Counted from the stretch's first letter, positions 1-14,634 are shown. The stretch is 64,000 bases of DNA from Mycoplasmopsis meleagridis (GCF_900660695.1 NZ_LR215042.1:558001-622000), one strand, 5' to 3'. Program-made: numbers and translations. The notes: generated by a model not told the origin, from the letters alone.

Positions 1-346
1 CCATTTGTCTTGCTTGTTTTCTCGTTGAAGCAAAGCCTGCACGATAAACTAAATTATCCAAACGACTTTCCAATAATTGCAATAAATTGGTTCCTGCAAC
101 ACCTTTAATCTTAACAGCGTTTGCATAATATTTTTGCATTTGTTTTTCATTAATTCCGTATAAAAATTTTACTTTTTGTTTTTCATACAAGTGAAGGCCA
201 TAGTCTGATAGTTTAACACGTTTATTACCATGTTGTCCTGGTGCATAAGCTCTTTTTTTGCCTTTGGAAAACTCTTTACCTGTTTCTAAAATTGAAAAAC
301 CATAACGACGAGATTTTTTAAAAACTGGACCAGTATATCTACTCAT
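1..346 (-). CDS. rpsD: 30S ribosomal protein S4 (uS4), 5' part
   Basis: Primary 16S rRNA-binding protein that nucleates assembly of the small-subunit body. The gene enters from the left edge; about 115 N-terminal residues are visible, starting [16 protein letters not shown]. The YAPGQHG motif (residues 34-40) is typical of S4, and the S4 RNA-binding fold begins around [15 protein letters not shown] (residues 91-105). The start is fixed by an AGAGG ribosome-binding site just upstream. The remaining part of the protein lies outside the window. The gene is the last on a minus-strand run and is separated from its upstream neighbour by a 225-base non-coding stretch that could hold an autoregulatory leader. 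Confidence 0.95.
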   Translation of the reverse strand, partial: MSRYTGPVFKKSRRYGFSILETGKEFSKGKKRAYAPGQHGNKRVKLSDYGLHLYEKQKVKFLYGINEKQMQKYYANAVKIKGVAGTNLLQLLESRLDNLVYRAGFASTRKQARQM

Positions 347-571
347 GTTTCCTCTTTCTGCATAAAACATAAAAAGGGGAATACTCTAAATAGAAAATAA
401 AATTTTAATGATTTCAGATATGCAGCAATCTTACTTTCAAATCTTTAAATGAAATGTTATTTTTAATATCTATGTATTCCTGCTGTAATATGCCAAATAA
501 TTATATATCAATTTAAAAATTCAAGTTTAAATAAAATTGTAATATCAAGCGATAAAATAGCTTTATTTGGT
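347..571 (-). other. Non-coding leader region upstream of rpsD
   Basis: No reading frame is evident in these 225 bases. Read on the minus strand, a CAGCA segment (near 495) can pair with TGCTG (near 425), enclosing a smaller TTTCA/TGAAA hairpin. Ribosomal protein S4 is known to autoregulate through mRNA leaders in Firmicutes, so a structured leader is plausible, but I cannot match a defined S4 motif by eye. The region must also hold the rpsD promoter and the end of the upstream transcript; no clear terminator hairpin is visible. Confidence 0.25.
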
Positions 572-2284
572 TTATTTATTATTTTGAAAATATTTACTAT
601 TGCTTAGTTTAATCAATTCATTAATCAAGAATTTCATATATCTAAAATCTTTAAGCTTACTTATTAATGAATCATTAGAAGTTTTGTTAATGTATATGTC
701 AAATATTAATTCTTCACTTAGTAAATCATAAGAAATTAAAATATTGTTTTGTTTGTTTGTCTTGAGAACAAATAAATAAAGAAAATGCCCTTCATTTTTA
801 TGAGTTAAAAGACAATTATTACAGTTGCCGCTAGAATAAGTTAATTCATAGCTTTTTTCGCTAATGAGATTTTTTTTATCTATTGAAATAAATTCCAAAT
901 TTTTATTCTCTGTTATTTTAGAATCTAAAAACTGATGAACTAATAGACAAAATTGATTCAATTGTTTTTCTAAAATCTTTACTTTATAAGTTTTTCTATA
1001 GAATTTATACATTCTTTCATTAAGATAATTTATTTTATACGAGAGCATATTATTATTGTCTTTATAGAAAGAAAGCATTTTAATAATTAAAAGTAAAAAA
1101 TAATAATTATTACCAATCTTTTCTTCAATATCTAATTTGTTGAATATATCGCTAAAATAGTGTTTTTTATCAAATATAACTAGTGATTTGGATTTTATTT
1201 CTTCATTTAAATTGACACAATAATTTTGTAAAAATAATTTTCTGTTTTTTTCAAATAAGGAAGGAGAAATAAATTCTTTTTCTAAAGAAACAAAATTGAT
1301 AATATCGCTATTCGAAATAACAATATTCTTATTTTTTAAATCCAAATTCAAATCTTTATAACTATTTAGAAAATAGTCTATATACAAATATTTCAACTTA
1401 TTAAAACTTACTTTAAAAAATCTATTGTCAATTTTTAAGTATAAACTATATTTATAATATTTATCTACCTTGATGATCAAGTCGTTTTCATTATGTTTAA
1501 TATATTTGTTATAAGTTCAATTAACAGCAAAAAAATTATTCTTATTTTCTCTTTTAAAAGGGTTTTTAAATAACTCAAAAACAAATTGATTAGTAGTTTT
1601 ATCAATTAATTTTACATTTAACAAATTAAAATATTGTTCTAAATTAGCAGCAAATGTTGTATTGCTTTTTCAAAAAACTCTGTTTGTTTCCTCTAAAAAA
1701 CGTTTAAAAAAAACATTATCTACTATTTTTACATTTTTTAATTGTTCGTTTCTGTTTTTTGCAGAAGAAAAAATATCATTAACTAAATTATTGTTGTAAG
1801 AATCTATAAATTCAATAATAGTTTCATGATTAATATTATTAGTTAATAGTTTAATAAATTTCTCTTTAATATTAATTTTTAAACGCAATAGAATATTAAT
1901 TTTATTTGTTTCTTTTTGAATAGTTTTATTTACATAAAAGTCTATTTCAAAAGGAAGTTTATTAGTATAAAAATTGCCTACTTCTCCTTGTTTATAGATA
2001 TATACATTGAAATAATTTGCAAATAGACTTATAAAATTACTAAATGTTTTATCTTCAATTTTATTTTGTCCAGAAGTTATTAAAAAAGAGTAATTTTCAT
2101 TCGAAAATTTCTTTTTAAAAAAATTAAAAAATTCAGAACAAAAATTGCTTATTGCATTTAAAAAATCTGTTTTATTTGAATAATCATGCAAATAAATTGC
2201 ATTATTTATTAACTTTAATTTAACTTTTTTATTTATCAAATCTCTAGAATAATAAAATGAATTTTTTACTTCTTCTTGTTCCAT
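572..2284 (-). CDS. Divergent phosphohexomutase-like protein, probably catalytically inactive
   Basis: A 570-residue protein once UGA is read as Trp. I read the layout as a worn copy of the alpha-D-phosphohexomutase (phosphoglucomutase/phosphomannomutase) fold. Residues 64-100 resemble the domain 1 strand-helix-strand segment ending in NVYIYKQG; residues 266-300 (NDLIIKVDKYYKYSLYLK) sit where ADLIIANDPDADR is expected; a LLLIIKMLSFYKDNNNMLSY segment resembles the helix before domain 4; and a domain-4-like tail follows. The phosphoserine loop (TASHNP) is absent near residues 119-135 and only one Asp remains of the metal loop. It follows gyrA by 11 bases and is probably cotranscribed. The match is distant and made by eye; it could be an unrelated mycoplasma-specific protein. 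Confidence 0.45.
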
Positions 2285-2295
2285 ATTCGCCTGTT

Positions 2296-4968
2296 TTATA
2301 AGTTATTATCATCTAAATTAATATTTTTATTTGTATTATCTATATTATTAGCATTTTTAATAATTTCAACTGCTTGTATATATTCATTTTCTTTTAGATT
2401 TATTAACTTGACTCCTTTGGCAGATCTTCCTGATACACTTATATCTTCAATTTTAGTTCTTAAAGTTATGCCAGAATTAGTTATTAAAAGTAATTCATCT
2501 TGCAAATTCACAAATCTTGCAAAAACAATATTGCCCGCTAATTCAGCATTAATTCCTTTAACGCCCTTACCGCCACGCTTAATTAATCTAAATAACTCAT
2601 GATCAGTTAGCTTACCAAATCCTTTAGAACCTATAGTTAAAACATAAGCTCCTTCATTTGAAGACGAAGAAGAAACTACATATTCATTTTCATTTAGACT
2701 AATTCCTTTAACTCCTGTAGCAGTTCTACTTATTGGTCTAAAATCCTTTGCTTCAAATTTAACTACTCTATCTGTATTATTTGCTAATAAAACCAATTCT
2801 TCATCACTTAGTATTGAAGCTCTTATTAATTCATCATTTTCTTGTAAATTGAAAGCCAATTTACCATTTGAATTAATTCTTTCATACTCACTTAAAGAAG
2901 TTTTTTTAATAATTCCTTTTTTAGTCGTTGTGAATAAATATTTAGTACTTTCATACTTATCGATAGGTAAAATAGAAATAATTTTTTCTCCTTCTTTTGA
3001 ATTTAAAGAAGGAATAATATTTACAAAAGCAATTCCTTTCGATTGTTTAGATAAATCAGGAATTTGATGCGCTCTTATACGGTAAACTTTAGCAAAATTA
3101 GAAAATAAAAGCAAATCTGTATGTGTAGTTGTAGTTAAAATAGAACTAATATCATCATCGTCATAAGTTTTCATTGTGCTTTGTCCAACACCACCTCTTT
3201 TTTGACTACGATATTCTTCCAAATCAATTCTTTTAACAAAACCTTTAGATGAAGTGGTAATAACAATATCTCTTTGTGGAATTAAATCTTCATCCGAAAT
3301 TGAAGCTTCTATTTCTAAATTAATTTGTGTTCTTCTTTTATCAGTATATTTGTTTTTAATTTCATTTAATTCAGAAACTATTAAGTTAATTAAAGCCTCG
3401 TGATTTGATAAAACGAATTGAATTTTATTAATTTCATCTCTTAAAATTTTCATTTCATCTAGCATATTGTCAATTGCCAAATTAGTTAAACGTCCTAAAC
3501 GCATATCTACAATTGCCTTTGTTTGCTTTTCACTTAAATCGAAATTTTTTGCTAGATTAATTTGTGCATCATTGTCATTTTTTGATGCTTTAATAATTTT
3601 TATTACTTGGTCAATATTTTCAACAGCAATTTTTAAACCTTCTAAAATATGTAATTTATCTTTTGCTTTTTGTAAATCAAAATTAAGTCTTCTAGTAACT
3701 ACTTCTTCTTGGTGAGATAAATATATTTCAAGAGCAGATTTTAAATTCAACAATTTAGGTTCACCATGGACTAAAGCTACTAAATTAGCATTGTAATTAA
3801 CTTGCAAATTTGTTTGTCTATAAAGTTTGTTAAGTAAAATGTATGGATTATATCCTTTTTTAACATCAACTACTATTCTTATACCTTCTCTTGATGATTC
3901 ATCTCTTAAATCAGAAATACCTTCAATAGTTTTATCTTTTACTAATTCTGCAATTTTTTCGATTATTGATGTTTTTTTGACTTCATAAGGAATTTCGGTA
4001 ACGATAATTTTGCTTTTACCGTTTTGATATTCTTCAATCTTTGCAATTGATCTAACTGTAATTGATCCCTTACCTGTTTTATAAGCATTTTTTATTCCTT
4101 CATTACCAAGAACAACTGCTCCTGTAGGAAAATCTGGTCCAGGAACGAATTCCATCAACTCTTCAACTGAAATTGAAGGATTTTTAGCTAAATTTATTAC
4201 AGCGTCAATAGTTTCACCTAGATTATGTGGAGGAATAGAAGTTGCCATACCAACTGCAATTCCTGAACCTCCTGAAACTAATAAGTTAGGAAATCTAGCA
4301 GGTAAAACAACAGGCTCTAATTCTGTAGCATCATAGTTATCTACAAAATCCACGGTTTCTTTTTTAATCCCTTCAAGCATTTCACCAGCCAATTTAGACA
4401 TTCTCGCTTCAGTATAACGCATTGCAGCAGCTTCATCACCATCAATAGAGCCAAAATTACCATGTCCGTCAACTAGAGGATAACGCATTGAAAATTCTTG
4501 TGCCATTCTAACCATTGCTTCGTAAACAGAAGAATCTCCGTGGGGATGATATTTACCTAAAACATCACCCACTATTCTGGCGCTTTTTCTATGTGGAGAG
4601 TTGTAATATATACCTAATTCGCTCATATCATAAAGAATTCTTCTATGAACTGGTTTAAGACCATCGCGAGCATCTGGCAAAGCACGAGAAACAATGACGC
4701 TCATTGCATATTCTAGAAATGAATTTTTCATTTCTCTATGTACATAAACTGGATTAATGCCATTAATTGCTTCAGTTAGAATTTGAGATTGAACTTTATA
4801 CTCTTCTTTATTTTGCGGAATTATTTCTTCGTCTTCGTTTTCAATTACTTCTTTTTTTTCTTCTTTTTTAAAGGCAACAAATAAGTCATCATCTGGAATG
4901 AAATTTTCATCCAGTTCTTTTTTTTCTACCGCTTTTTCTTTTTCATCATCAAGACTTGCAAATACCAT
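2296..4968 (-). CDS. gyrA: DNA gyrase subunit A
   Basis: Breakage-reunion subunit of DNA gyrase, which introduces negative supercoils with GyrB. At 890 residues it has the whole family layout: [12 protein letters not shown], the active-site Tyr185 in AMRYTEARM, and a C-terminal beta-pinwheel carrying a GyrA-box (KRGGKGVKG), which favours GyrA over ParC. The quinolone-resistance region reads [11 protein letters not shown], so the two usual resistance positions are Ser and Glu, the susceptible state. The first ~65 residues are an extra, strongly acidic extension not seen in typical GyrA. An AGGAG ribosome-binding site supports the start. It is divergent from gltX and followed closely by the phosphohexomutase-like gene. 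Confidence 0.93.
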   Translation of the reverse strand: MVFASLDDEKEKAVEKKELDENFIPDDDLFVAFKKEEKKEVIENEDEEIIPQNKEEYKVQSQILTEAINGINPVYVHREMKNSFLEYAMSVIVSRALPDARDGLKPVHRRILYDMSELGIYYNSPHRKSARIVGDVLGKYHPHGDSSVYEAMVRMAQEFSMRYPLVDGHGNFGSIDGDEAAAMRYTEARMSKLAGEMLEGIKKETVDFVDNYDATELEPVVLPARFPNLLVSGGSGIAVGMATSIPPHNLGETIDAVINLAKNPSISVEELMEFVPGPDFPTGAVVLGNEGIKNAYKTGKGSITVRSIAKIEEYQNGKSKIIVTEIPYEVKKTSIIEKIAELVKDKTIEGISDLRDESSREGIRIVVDVKKGYNPYILLNKLYRQTNLQVNYNANLVALVHGEPKLLNLKSALEIYLSHQEEVVTRRLNFDLQKAKDKLHILEGLKIAVENIDQVIKIIKASKNDNDAQINLAKNFDLSEKQTKAIVDMRLGRLTNLAIDNMLDEMKILRDEINKIQFVLSNHEALINLIVSELNEIKNKYTDKRRTQINLEIEASISDEDLIPQRDIVITTSSKGFVKRIDLEEYRSQKRGGVGQSTMKTYDDDDISSILTTTTHTDLLLFSNFAKVYRIRAHQIPDLSKQSKGIAFVNIIPSLNSKEGEKIISILPIDKYESTKYLFTTTKKGIIKKTSLSEYERINSNGKLAFNLQENDELIRASILSDEELVLLANNTDRVVKFEAKDFRPISRTATGVKGISLNENEYVVSSSSSNEGAYVLTIGSKGFGKLTDHELFRLIKRGGKGVKGINAELAGNIVFARFVNLQDELLLITNSGITLRTKIEDISVSGRSAKGVKLINLKENEYIQAVEIIKNANNIDNTNKNINLDDNNL

Positions 4969-5062
4969 AAATTACTCCTATTTTTTACCGTAAAAGTATA
5001 TATAATTTTACCATAATAAAGAATTTTGGGCCATTTTTACTATTAATATTAATAGGAGAAGC

Positions 5063-6457
5063 ATGAAAAAAGTAAGAACTCGTTATGCGCCTAGTCCTAC
5101 TGGTTATTTACATATAGGCGGAGCTAGAACAGCATTATTTTGCTATCTTTTTGCAAAACACTTTAATGGTGATTTTGTTTTTAGACTTGAAGATACTGAT
5201 ATTAAAAGAAATGTAGAAGGAGGAGAAAAAAGTCAATTAGATAATTTAAAATGACTAGGTATTATTCCAGATGAAAGTCCTTTAAATCCTAATGAAAAAT
5301 ACGGCAAATATAGACAAAGCGAAAAATTAAAACGCTATAGAGAAATAGCTTCCTTACTATTAGAAAAAAAATTAGCCTATAAAGCGTACGATAACAATTA
5401 TGAATTAGAACAACAAAAATTAGAATCAGATGCAAAAGGCATTCCTTCTTTTAGATATGACAGATTTTGGCTTAAAATAAGCGAAGAAGAAAAAATTAAA
5501 AGAGATAAAAATGGTGAGTTTTCAATTCGCTTTGCTATGCCAAAAAATAAAATATATAGTTGAAACGATATAGTAAGAGGACCTATTTCTTTTGAAAGTA
5601 AAGATATAGGAGATTGGGTTATATTAAAAAGCGATGGTTTTCCTACATATAATTTTGCAGTTGTAATAGATGATTTTGATATGCAAATAACTCACATTTT
5701 AAGAGGAGAAGAACATATCACTAACACTCCTAAACAACTAGCTATTTACGATGCATTAAATTGAGAAAGTCCAAAATTTGGACATATGACTATCATTACT
5801 AATATGGAAGGTAAAAAACTTTCTAAAAGAGATTTGTCGCTAAAACAATTTATTGAAGATTATCGTAATGAAGGCTATATGCCAGAAGGTATTTTTAATT
5901 TTCTTTCTCTTCTTGGTTGAACAGATGCTAATAGTAGAGAAATGATGACCAAAAATGAAATTATAGAAGCTTTTGATCCTTATAGATTAAGCAAAAGCCC
6001 TACAAAATTTGACATAGTTAAAATGCAATGATTTTCTAAACAATATTTTAAACTAGCAACAAACGAAAAATTATTAGAATTATTAGACTTGGAAAATAAC
6101 GAATGAAATAATCTTTTTATCTCAACTTTTAAAGAAAATGTATATTCTCTAAATCAATTGAAAACGTTTTTAAATGATTATACAAACGTCAGCGAACAAA
6201 ATAGCCCTATTCTTAATGAAAATGAATTAGATTTAGTAAAAACATTTAAAAAGATATTAAATGAAAAAACTTTCACCGTTGAAAATATTCAAGAAGCAAT
6301 AAACCAAACTAGCTTAATAACAGATAAAAAAGGTAAAAATCTCTTTATGCCTATTAGATTAGCAACAACTTATTCTCAACATGGTCCTGAATTGGCAAAA
6401 GCTATTTATCTATTTGGTGAAAAAATAATTAAAGAAAGATTGAACAAATGAAAATAA
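5063..6457 (+). CDS. gltX: Glutamyl-tRNA synthetase
   Basis: Class I synthetase charging tRNA-Glu, and in this organism very probably also tRNA-Gln, because the GatCAB amidotransferase is encoded near 60-63 kb. The protein is 464 residues, a normal length. It starts [20 protein letters not shown], carrying the HIGH-type signature (residues 17-20), and has the KMSKS-type loop GKKLSKRD near residue 253. Several internal UGA codons lie at conserved Trp sites (for example DIVRGP preceded by SWN). A UGA at 6449-6451 is followed by AAA TAA, so the true end is two codons later than a standard-code reading. GGAG lies before the ATG. It overlaps the next gene by 10 bases. Confidence 0.95.
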
Positions 6458-6855
6458 AATTCCACTCAATTGCTGATCATTCTAACGGCAATGATAAAAT
6501 AGAACCTATTATTATAGATTTTGAAATTGAAGCTACTTATGAATCATTTCAAGATGACGAAGGACAAATTTTTGACGTTTATTCTTTTATTGATCCTGGA
6601 AATAATTTTAAAACTAGACTAGAATTTGGTTTGACAAATATGAACATTTATACAGGAGAATATACTTTAAATATTAATACTTCAAAAGATGAATTTTGCG
6701 AAATTATCGATTCAAAAAATAACTTCAAATATCAATTAATCACTAGAGGACAATATATAGCTAAAAAAGAAAAAAATAAGGAAGTTAATTATCAACTTTT
6801 TGATGCTAATGAAATTTTACTAGGAACATTTAATATTGTAGTAAGTGAAATTTAA
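6448..6855 (+). CDS. Small unknown protein, possibly a DUF1934-like beta-barrel
   Basis: This 135-residue protein overlaps the end of gltX by 10 bases, so the two are translationally coupled. It starts [14 protein letters not shown] and ends with ILLGTFNIVVSEI. The alternation of polar and hydrophobic residues suggests an all-beta fold, and the beginning and the LLGTF-type ending are reminiscent of the YwiB/DUF1934 calycin-like family. That is a weak impression by eye. There is no signal peptide or membrane segment, and no catalytic motif that I recognise. A strong bidirectional terminator follows directly. Confidence 0.6.
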   Translation: MKIKFHSIADHSNGNDKIEPIIIDFEIEATYESFQDDEGQIFDVYSFIDPGNNFKTRLEFGLTNMNIYTGEYTLNINTSKDEFCEIIDSKNNFKYQLITRGQYIAKKEKNKEVNYQLFDANEILLGTFNIVVSEI

Positions 6856-6889
6856 AAAAGAATTAGTTTTTTCTAACTAATTCTTTTTT
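6854..6889. terminator. Bidirectional terminator between convergent genes
   Basis: A perfect 15-bp inverted repeat (AAAAAAGAATTAGTT and AACTAATTCTTTTTT) with a 6-base loop. The A-rich left arm and T-rich right arm let it work in both directions, ending the gltX transcript and the minus-strand small-protein transcript. It overlaps the stop codon of the latter. Confidence 0.9.
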
Positions 6890-7001
6890 AAGCTGTTTGT
6901 GCTTTTTGTGCACGTCTCAATGCACGAGCTTGTTCTAATTGTAATTTATGAACTCTTTTTTCAGAACGTTCTTTATTTTTTCTTCGTGTAACTTTTCTCA
7001 T
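6888..7001 (-). CDS. 37-residue highly basic protein of unknown function
   Basis: A short frame starting MRKVTRRKNKERSEKRVHKL and ending RRAQKAQTA. It has 15 Arg/Lys among 37 residues, no hydrophobic segment, and would form one long basic helix, as in small ribosome-associated or RNA-binding proteins. It does not match S21, L34, L36 or Thx that I can see. Support for expression is good: an AAGGAAAG ribosome-binding site 2-3 bases before the ATG, a plausible promoter at 7039-7068 and a strong terminator at its stop codon. It stands alone downstream of ecfT. Confidence 0.7.
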   Translation of the reverse strand: MRKVTRRKNKERSEKRVHKLQLEQARALRRAQKAQTA

Positions 7002-7038
7002 GCTTTCCTTACAAGATATAAATAAACTTACTTTCAAT

Positions 7039-7068
7039 ATTTTAACATAATTAAATTTTTTACATCAA
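7039..7068 (-). promoter_or_regulatory. Promoter of the 37-codon gene
   Basis: On the minus strand a -35 box TTGATG (7068-7063) is followed after 18 bases by TAAAAT (7044-7039). Transcription would start about 30 bases before the ATG, leaving room for the AAGGAAAG ribosome-binding site. Confidence 0.45.
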
Positions 7069-7099
7069 ACATATATGTCTATTTTATAGGTTAATAAGT

Positions 7100-8017
7100 T
7101 TAAAAATTAGAGAAAGTAGCAATATATCATTTAGGTAAAATATTTAAAGAATCAATTTGACTTATAATGATAAAAATTACTATTAAAATGACAAATAAAA
7201 AAATCAAATAATCTCTTCAATTTCAAACTAAATGACGATATTTAGTTCTTTTAGCATAAGGATCATATCCCCTTGTTTCCATAGCGTTAGCTAAATCCTC
7301 TGCTTTAGCAAAAGAAGTGACAAATAATGGAATTATCAAAGTAGTTAACGATTTGGCTTTTTCTTTTAATTTACCATTTTTAAAATCAATTCCTCTACTT
7401 GCTTGAGCTTTAACAATTCTTTGCGCTTCTTCTAAAAGAGTAGGAATAAAACGCAGAGCAATAGAAATAATTGTGGCAATTATATGAGTTGGTATAAAAA
7501 GAAATTTTAAAGGTCAAAGTAAATCTTCAATTGCTTTAGTAAGCATAATTGGTTTAGTAGTAATAACTAAGATAGTGGTTGTTAAAATCATTATATAGAT
7601 TCTTAACATTAATGCAAGTGTACGCGCAATTTGCGGATAGGTAAAACCAAATCATTCCTCGTTAGATTTTTTATAAAATACTAACCATATATAATCCATC
7701 CTATTAGGATTACTTACAGCATCACTTTGTGCATCAGCTGCTGTAAGGTTAATTTTCATTGTATATATATTTACAAAATACAAAATAAAAGCTACTAATA
7801 AGGGCATTTTCATTAACTTTATTAGACCATAAAAACTTTTAGTAGCAACTAAATAAGCAATGACAATAGGAACTAAAATAATGAGCAAACTAATAAAATA
7901 ATTAGTAAAAAAAACTGTAACAATAATGATTAAGTTAATTATTAGTTTTAATCTAGGATCAAGTTTATGGATAAAACTATTTACTGCTAAATACCGTCCA
8001 ATTGTAAAATTATTCAT
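7100..8017 (-). CDS. ecfT: ECF transporter transmembrane subunit T
   Basis: The shared membrane scaffold of energy-coupling-factor importers, joining the two ATPases to interchangeable substrate-binding S proteins for vitamins. The 305-residue protein has multiple hydrophobic segments, including NLIIIVTVFFTNYFISLLI near residue 28. It carries the two coupling motifs AQASRG and AMETRG that dock into the ATPases. Internal UGA codons encode Trp. A loop containing NLTAADAQSDAVSNPN is longer than in typical EcfT. It overlaps the end of ecfA2 by 8 bases. No S component is encoded nearby, so this is a group II (shared) ECF module. Confidence 0.9.
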
Positions 8018-8954
8018 TATCAGTCTCTTTTCGTTTTCTATTTAAAAAATTAGCTAGTTCTTCTATTGAAGTAATTTTAGGAACTCTCATTCCTCTTTCT
8101 TCTAATTTGCTTACAAAAGCTAATAATTTTGGTGGTTCCATTTCGTTTTCTTTTAAAAACTTAGTATCTCTTAAAATATCATAAGTATCGCCATCTTTAA
8201 CAACTGTTCCATCTTTAAAAATAATTACTCTTTTAGTTTCTTCTAAAACATTATCTAAATCATGCGTTACGATTATGATTGTTTTGCCCATTTGATTGAG
8301 TTTTTTAAAAATATTCAATATTTCTCTAACACCAACTGGATCTAACCCAGCTGTTGGTTCATCAGCTACTAAAATATCTGGTTCCATTGCAAGAATTCCT
8401 GCTAATGCAACTCTTCTTTTTTGCCCTCCAGATAAATCGAAAGGAGATTTTTTCAAGTATGAATCGTCTAATCCAACTAAATTTAGGTATTTCTTTGCTC
8501 TTAATTTAGCGTCTTTTTTACTTATTCCAAATGATTTAGGACCGAAAATAATATCTTTTTCAATTGTTTCTTCGAATAATTGATATTCAGCAAATTGAAA
8601 AATAATTCCAAGGCGTTTTCTTATATCTTTTGCTTGAGGAAATTTTTTTCTTCAAGTATTTTTTAAAATTACATTATCCTGAAAATCTTCACTAACTTTA
8701 GTTTTCTTTTTAGAGTTTTTATCTTTAATTTTAATAATTCTTGAATTAATGAAAGATCATTCAATTTCACCTGAAGTAGGAATCAATAAACCATTCAAAT
8801 GTTCAACAAAAGTTGTTTTTCCAGAACCCGTTTGACCTATTATTCCTATGTATTCTCCTTGACCTATCGACAAATTAATATTATTTAAAGCTCTAAAAGC
8901 TAATGGAGTTTTAGGCAAAAATATATGTTCCAAATTACGTATGTTTATTTGCAT
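8010..8954 (-). CDS. ecfA2: ECF transporter ATPase A2
   Basis: Second ATPase of the ECF heterodimer, 314 residues. Walker A is GQTGSGKTT (residues 41-49), the Q-loop is [14 protein letters not shown], the signature is DLSGGQKRR and Walker B is [13 protein letters not shown]. Between Walker A and the Q-loop, after SGEIEW, there is an insertion of roughly 30 Lys-rich residues, making the protein longer than the usual ~280. Two UGA codons fall in this stretch. It overlaps ecfA1 by 10 bases and ecfT by 8, in the standard A1-A2-T order. Confidence 0.92.
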
Positions 8955-9742
8955 AATTTTTCTAAAAGCTCCTTTTCATCATATGTAGGTTCTATTCCAT
9001 AAATTTTTTCACTTAATCTATAAATAAAAGGCGAATCAATTTTTGCTATTTCGATAATTTCCTTATTCTTAAGAATTTCTTTTGGTTCACCACTTGCTAT
9101 TACTTCTCCATTAGCAAAAACAATACACAAATCAGCCATAATTGCTTCGTCCATATCATGCGTTATAGAAATTAAAGTTTTTTCTCTTTGTTTTTGAATA
9201 TCACGAATTATTTCTAAAACTTTACGTTTTCCTTTTGGATCTAACATAGAAGTTACTTCATCAAAAATAATTATTTCTGGATTAAGAGCTAAAACTGAAG
9301 CAATTGCCACTCTTTGTTTTTGACCGCCTGATAGTAATTGTGGTTCACGATTCAAATATTTATCCATACCTACTTTTTCTGATAACATCTCAATAATTGA
9401 GCGCATTTCTTTAGGATTTATCTGAGCATTTTCAAGTCCGAAAGCAATATCATCTTCAACAGTTGCACCAATAAATTGGTTATCAGGATTTTGAAAAATG
9501 ATTCCTATTTTTTTTCTAATTTTTCTTAATGTTTCGCTAGATATGGTTATACCGTCTATTTCAATTTTTCCAGATAATGGTTTATACAAAGCAACTAACA
9601 ATTTAGAAAACGTACTTTTTCCAGATCCATTATGACCTAAAATTGCAACATATTGTCCTTTTTTAATTTCTAAATTTAATCCATTTAAAGCATTTTTTTT
9701 ACTTGTGGGATATTTAAATACTAAATCTGTGACTTTGATCAT
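8945..9742 (-). CDS. ecfA1: ECF transporter ATPase A1
   Basis: First ATPase of the ECF core, 265 residues. It shows Walker [10 protein letters not shown] (residues 36-44), Q-loop [20 protein letters not shown], signature [13 protein letters not shown] and Walker [14 protein letters not shown]. It heads the ecfA1-ecfA2-ecfT operon. No ribosome-binding site precedes the ATG; instead a TATAAT box ends 7 bases upstream, suggesting a leaderless transcript. Substrates depend on S components encoded elsewhere. Confidence 0.93.
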   Translation of the reverse strand: MIKVTDLVFKYPTSKKNALNGLNLEIKKGQYVAILGHNGSGKSTFSKLLVALYKPLSGKIEIDGITISSETLRKIRKKIGIIFQNPDNQFIGATVEDDIAFGLENAQINPKEMRSIIEMLSEKVGMDKYLNREPQLLSGGQKQRVAIASVLALNPEIIIFDEVTSMLDPKGKRKVLEIIRDIQKQREKTLISITHDMDEAIMADLCIVFANGEVIASGEPKEILKNKEIIEIAKIDSPFIYRLSEKIYGIEPTYDEKELLEKLCK

Positions 9743-9749
9743 AATAACA

Positions 9750-9755
9750 ATTATA
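9750..9755 (-). promoter_or_regulatory. -10 box for a leaderless ecfA1 transcript
   Basis: TATAAT on the minus strand ends 7 bases before the ecfA1 ATG, and no Shine-Dalgarno sequence lies between them. The transcription start would fall at or next to the start codon. No convincing -35 box is visible. Confidence 0.45.
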
Positions 9756-9820
9756 ACTATAAAATAGGTTTTTTTATGTCTATAAAAAGTAATTTATTAC
9801 TTTTAATTTTTTCTCAAGAG

Positions 9821-9846
9821 AGAAATAAAAAAGCACCTAAGTGCCA
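9821..9846 (-). terminator. Terminator of the 16S-23S rRNA operon
   Basis: On the minus strand GGCAC-TTAG-GTGCT forms a short stem, followed by TTTTTTATTT. It lies just beyond the distal arm of the pre-23S processing stem, about 70 bases after the mature 23S 3' end. Confidence 0.65.
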
Positions 9847-9869
9847 TGTTCTTTGAAAACTGAATAGTA
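9847..9869. repeat. Pre-23S processing stem, distal arm
   Basis: These 23 bases are the exact reverse complement of 12933-12955. The two arms bracket the 23S gene and would base-pair in the precursor, giving an RNase III-type processing stem. The core TTCTTTGAAAACT is a common rRNA leader/spacer element in Firmicutes. Confidence 0.85.
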
Positions 9870-9914
9870 TACTTTTTATGACTCATTGAAATGCTTTAAA
9901 TACACATAACAACT

Positions 9915-12800
<2,886 letters not shown>

Positions 12801-12932
12801 TATGTTCCTATTTGGTTAATGATGTGTATTTTAAAACATTTCAATAAATCATAAATAATGATTACTCGATGATCAAAACAAATTGACAAATTTATTTGTT
12901 TAGATGTCGTTGTAAATATTATCAAAATAATT

Positions 12933-12955
12933 TACTATTCAGTTTTCAAAGAACA
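12933..12955. repeat. Pre-23S processing stem, proximal arm
   Basis: Exact reverse complement of 9847-9869 over 23 bases, located between 16S and 23S, about 135 bases before the mature 23S 5' end. Confidence 0.85.
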
Positions 12956-12956
12956 A

Positions 12957-12976
12957 TTGAGAGAATGTTCTCTCAA
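12957..12976. repeat. Short palindrome between the two rRNA processing arms
   Basis: TTGAGAGAATGTTCTCTCAA, a 9-bp inverted repeat with a 2-base centre. It sits exactly between the pre-23S and pre-16S arms and could form a separating hairpin in the precursor. Confidence 0.6.
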
Positions 12977-12990
12977 AACTAGATATATAA
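12975..12990. repeat. Pre-16S processing stem, distal arm
   Basis: AAAACTAGATATATAA is the exact reverse complement of 14619-14634. The two arms flank the 16S gene and would pair in the precursor. Confidence 0.8.
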
Positions 12991-13086
12991 CTCAGAGCCT
13001 TAAACCAAGTCATGACAATATTAAAATAACAGGCTTAAAGGTTAATTTTAGTCCCAATGATTAAATAAATTAACTAATGTACTCCG

Positions 13087-14606
<1,520 letters not shown>

Positions 14607-14618
14607 TGACTGTCATGT

Positions 14619-14634
14619 TTATATATCTAGTTTT
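14619..14634. repeat. Pre-16S processing stem, proximal arm
   Basis: TTATATATCTAGTTTT, exact reverse complement of 12975-12990, located in the 16S leader. Confidence 0.8.

Larger units (their letters stand above)
12801..13086 (-). other. 16S-23S internal transcribed spacer without tRNA genes
   Basis: A 286-base AT-rich spacer. It holds one arm each of the pre-23S and pre-16S processing stems and a small palindrome between them, and no tRNA gene. There is no open frame of interest. Confidence 0.85.

Noticed and set aside
2276-3715. Plus-strand frames opposite gyrA
   Set aside because: They are shadows of a strongly conserved gene and have no ribosome-binding sites.
5063-6457. gltX, ung, der, clpB and others look like strings of broken fragments
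   Set aside because: Every break is a UGA codon at a position suited to Trp; with UGA = Trp the frames are intact, so these are not pseudogenes.
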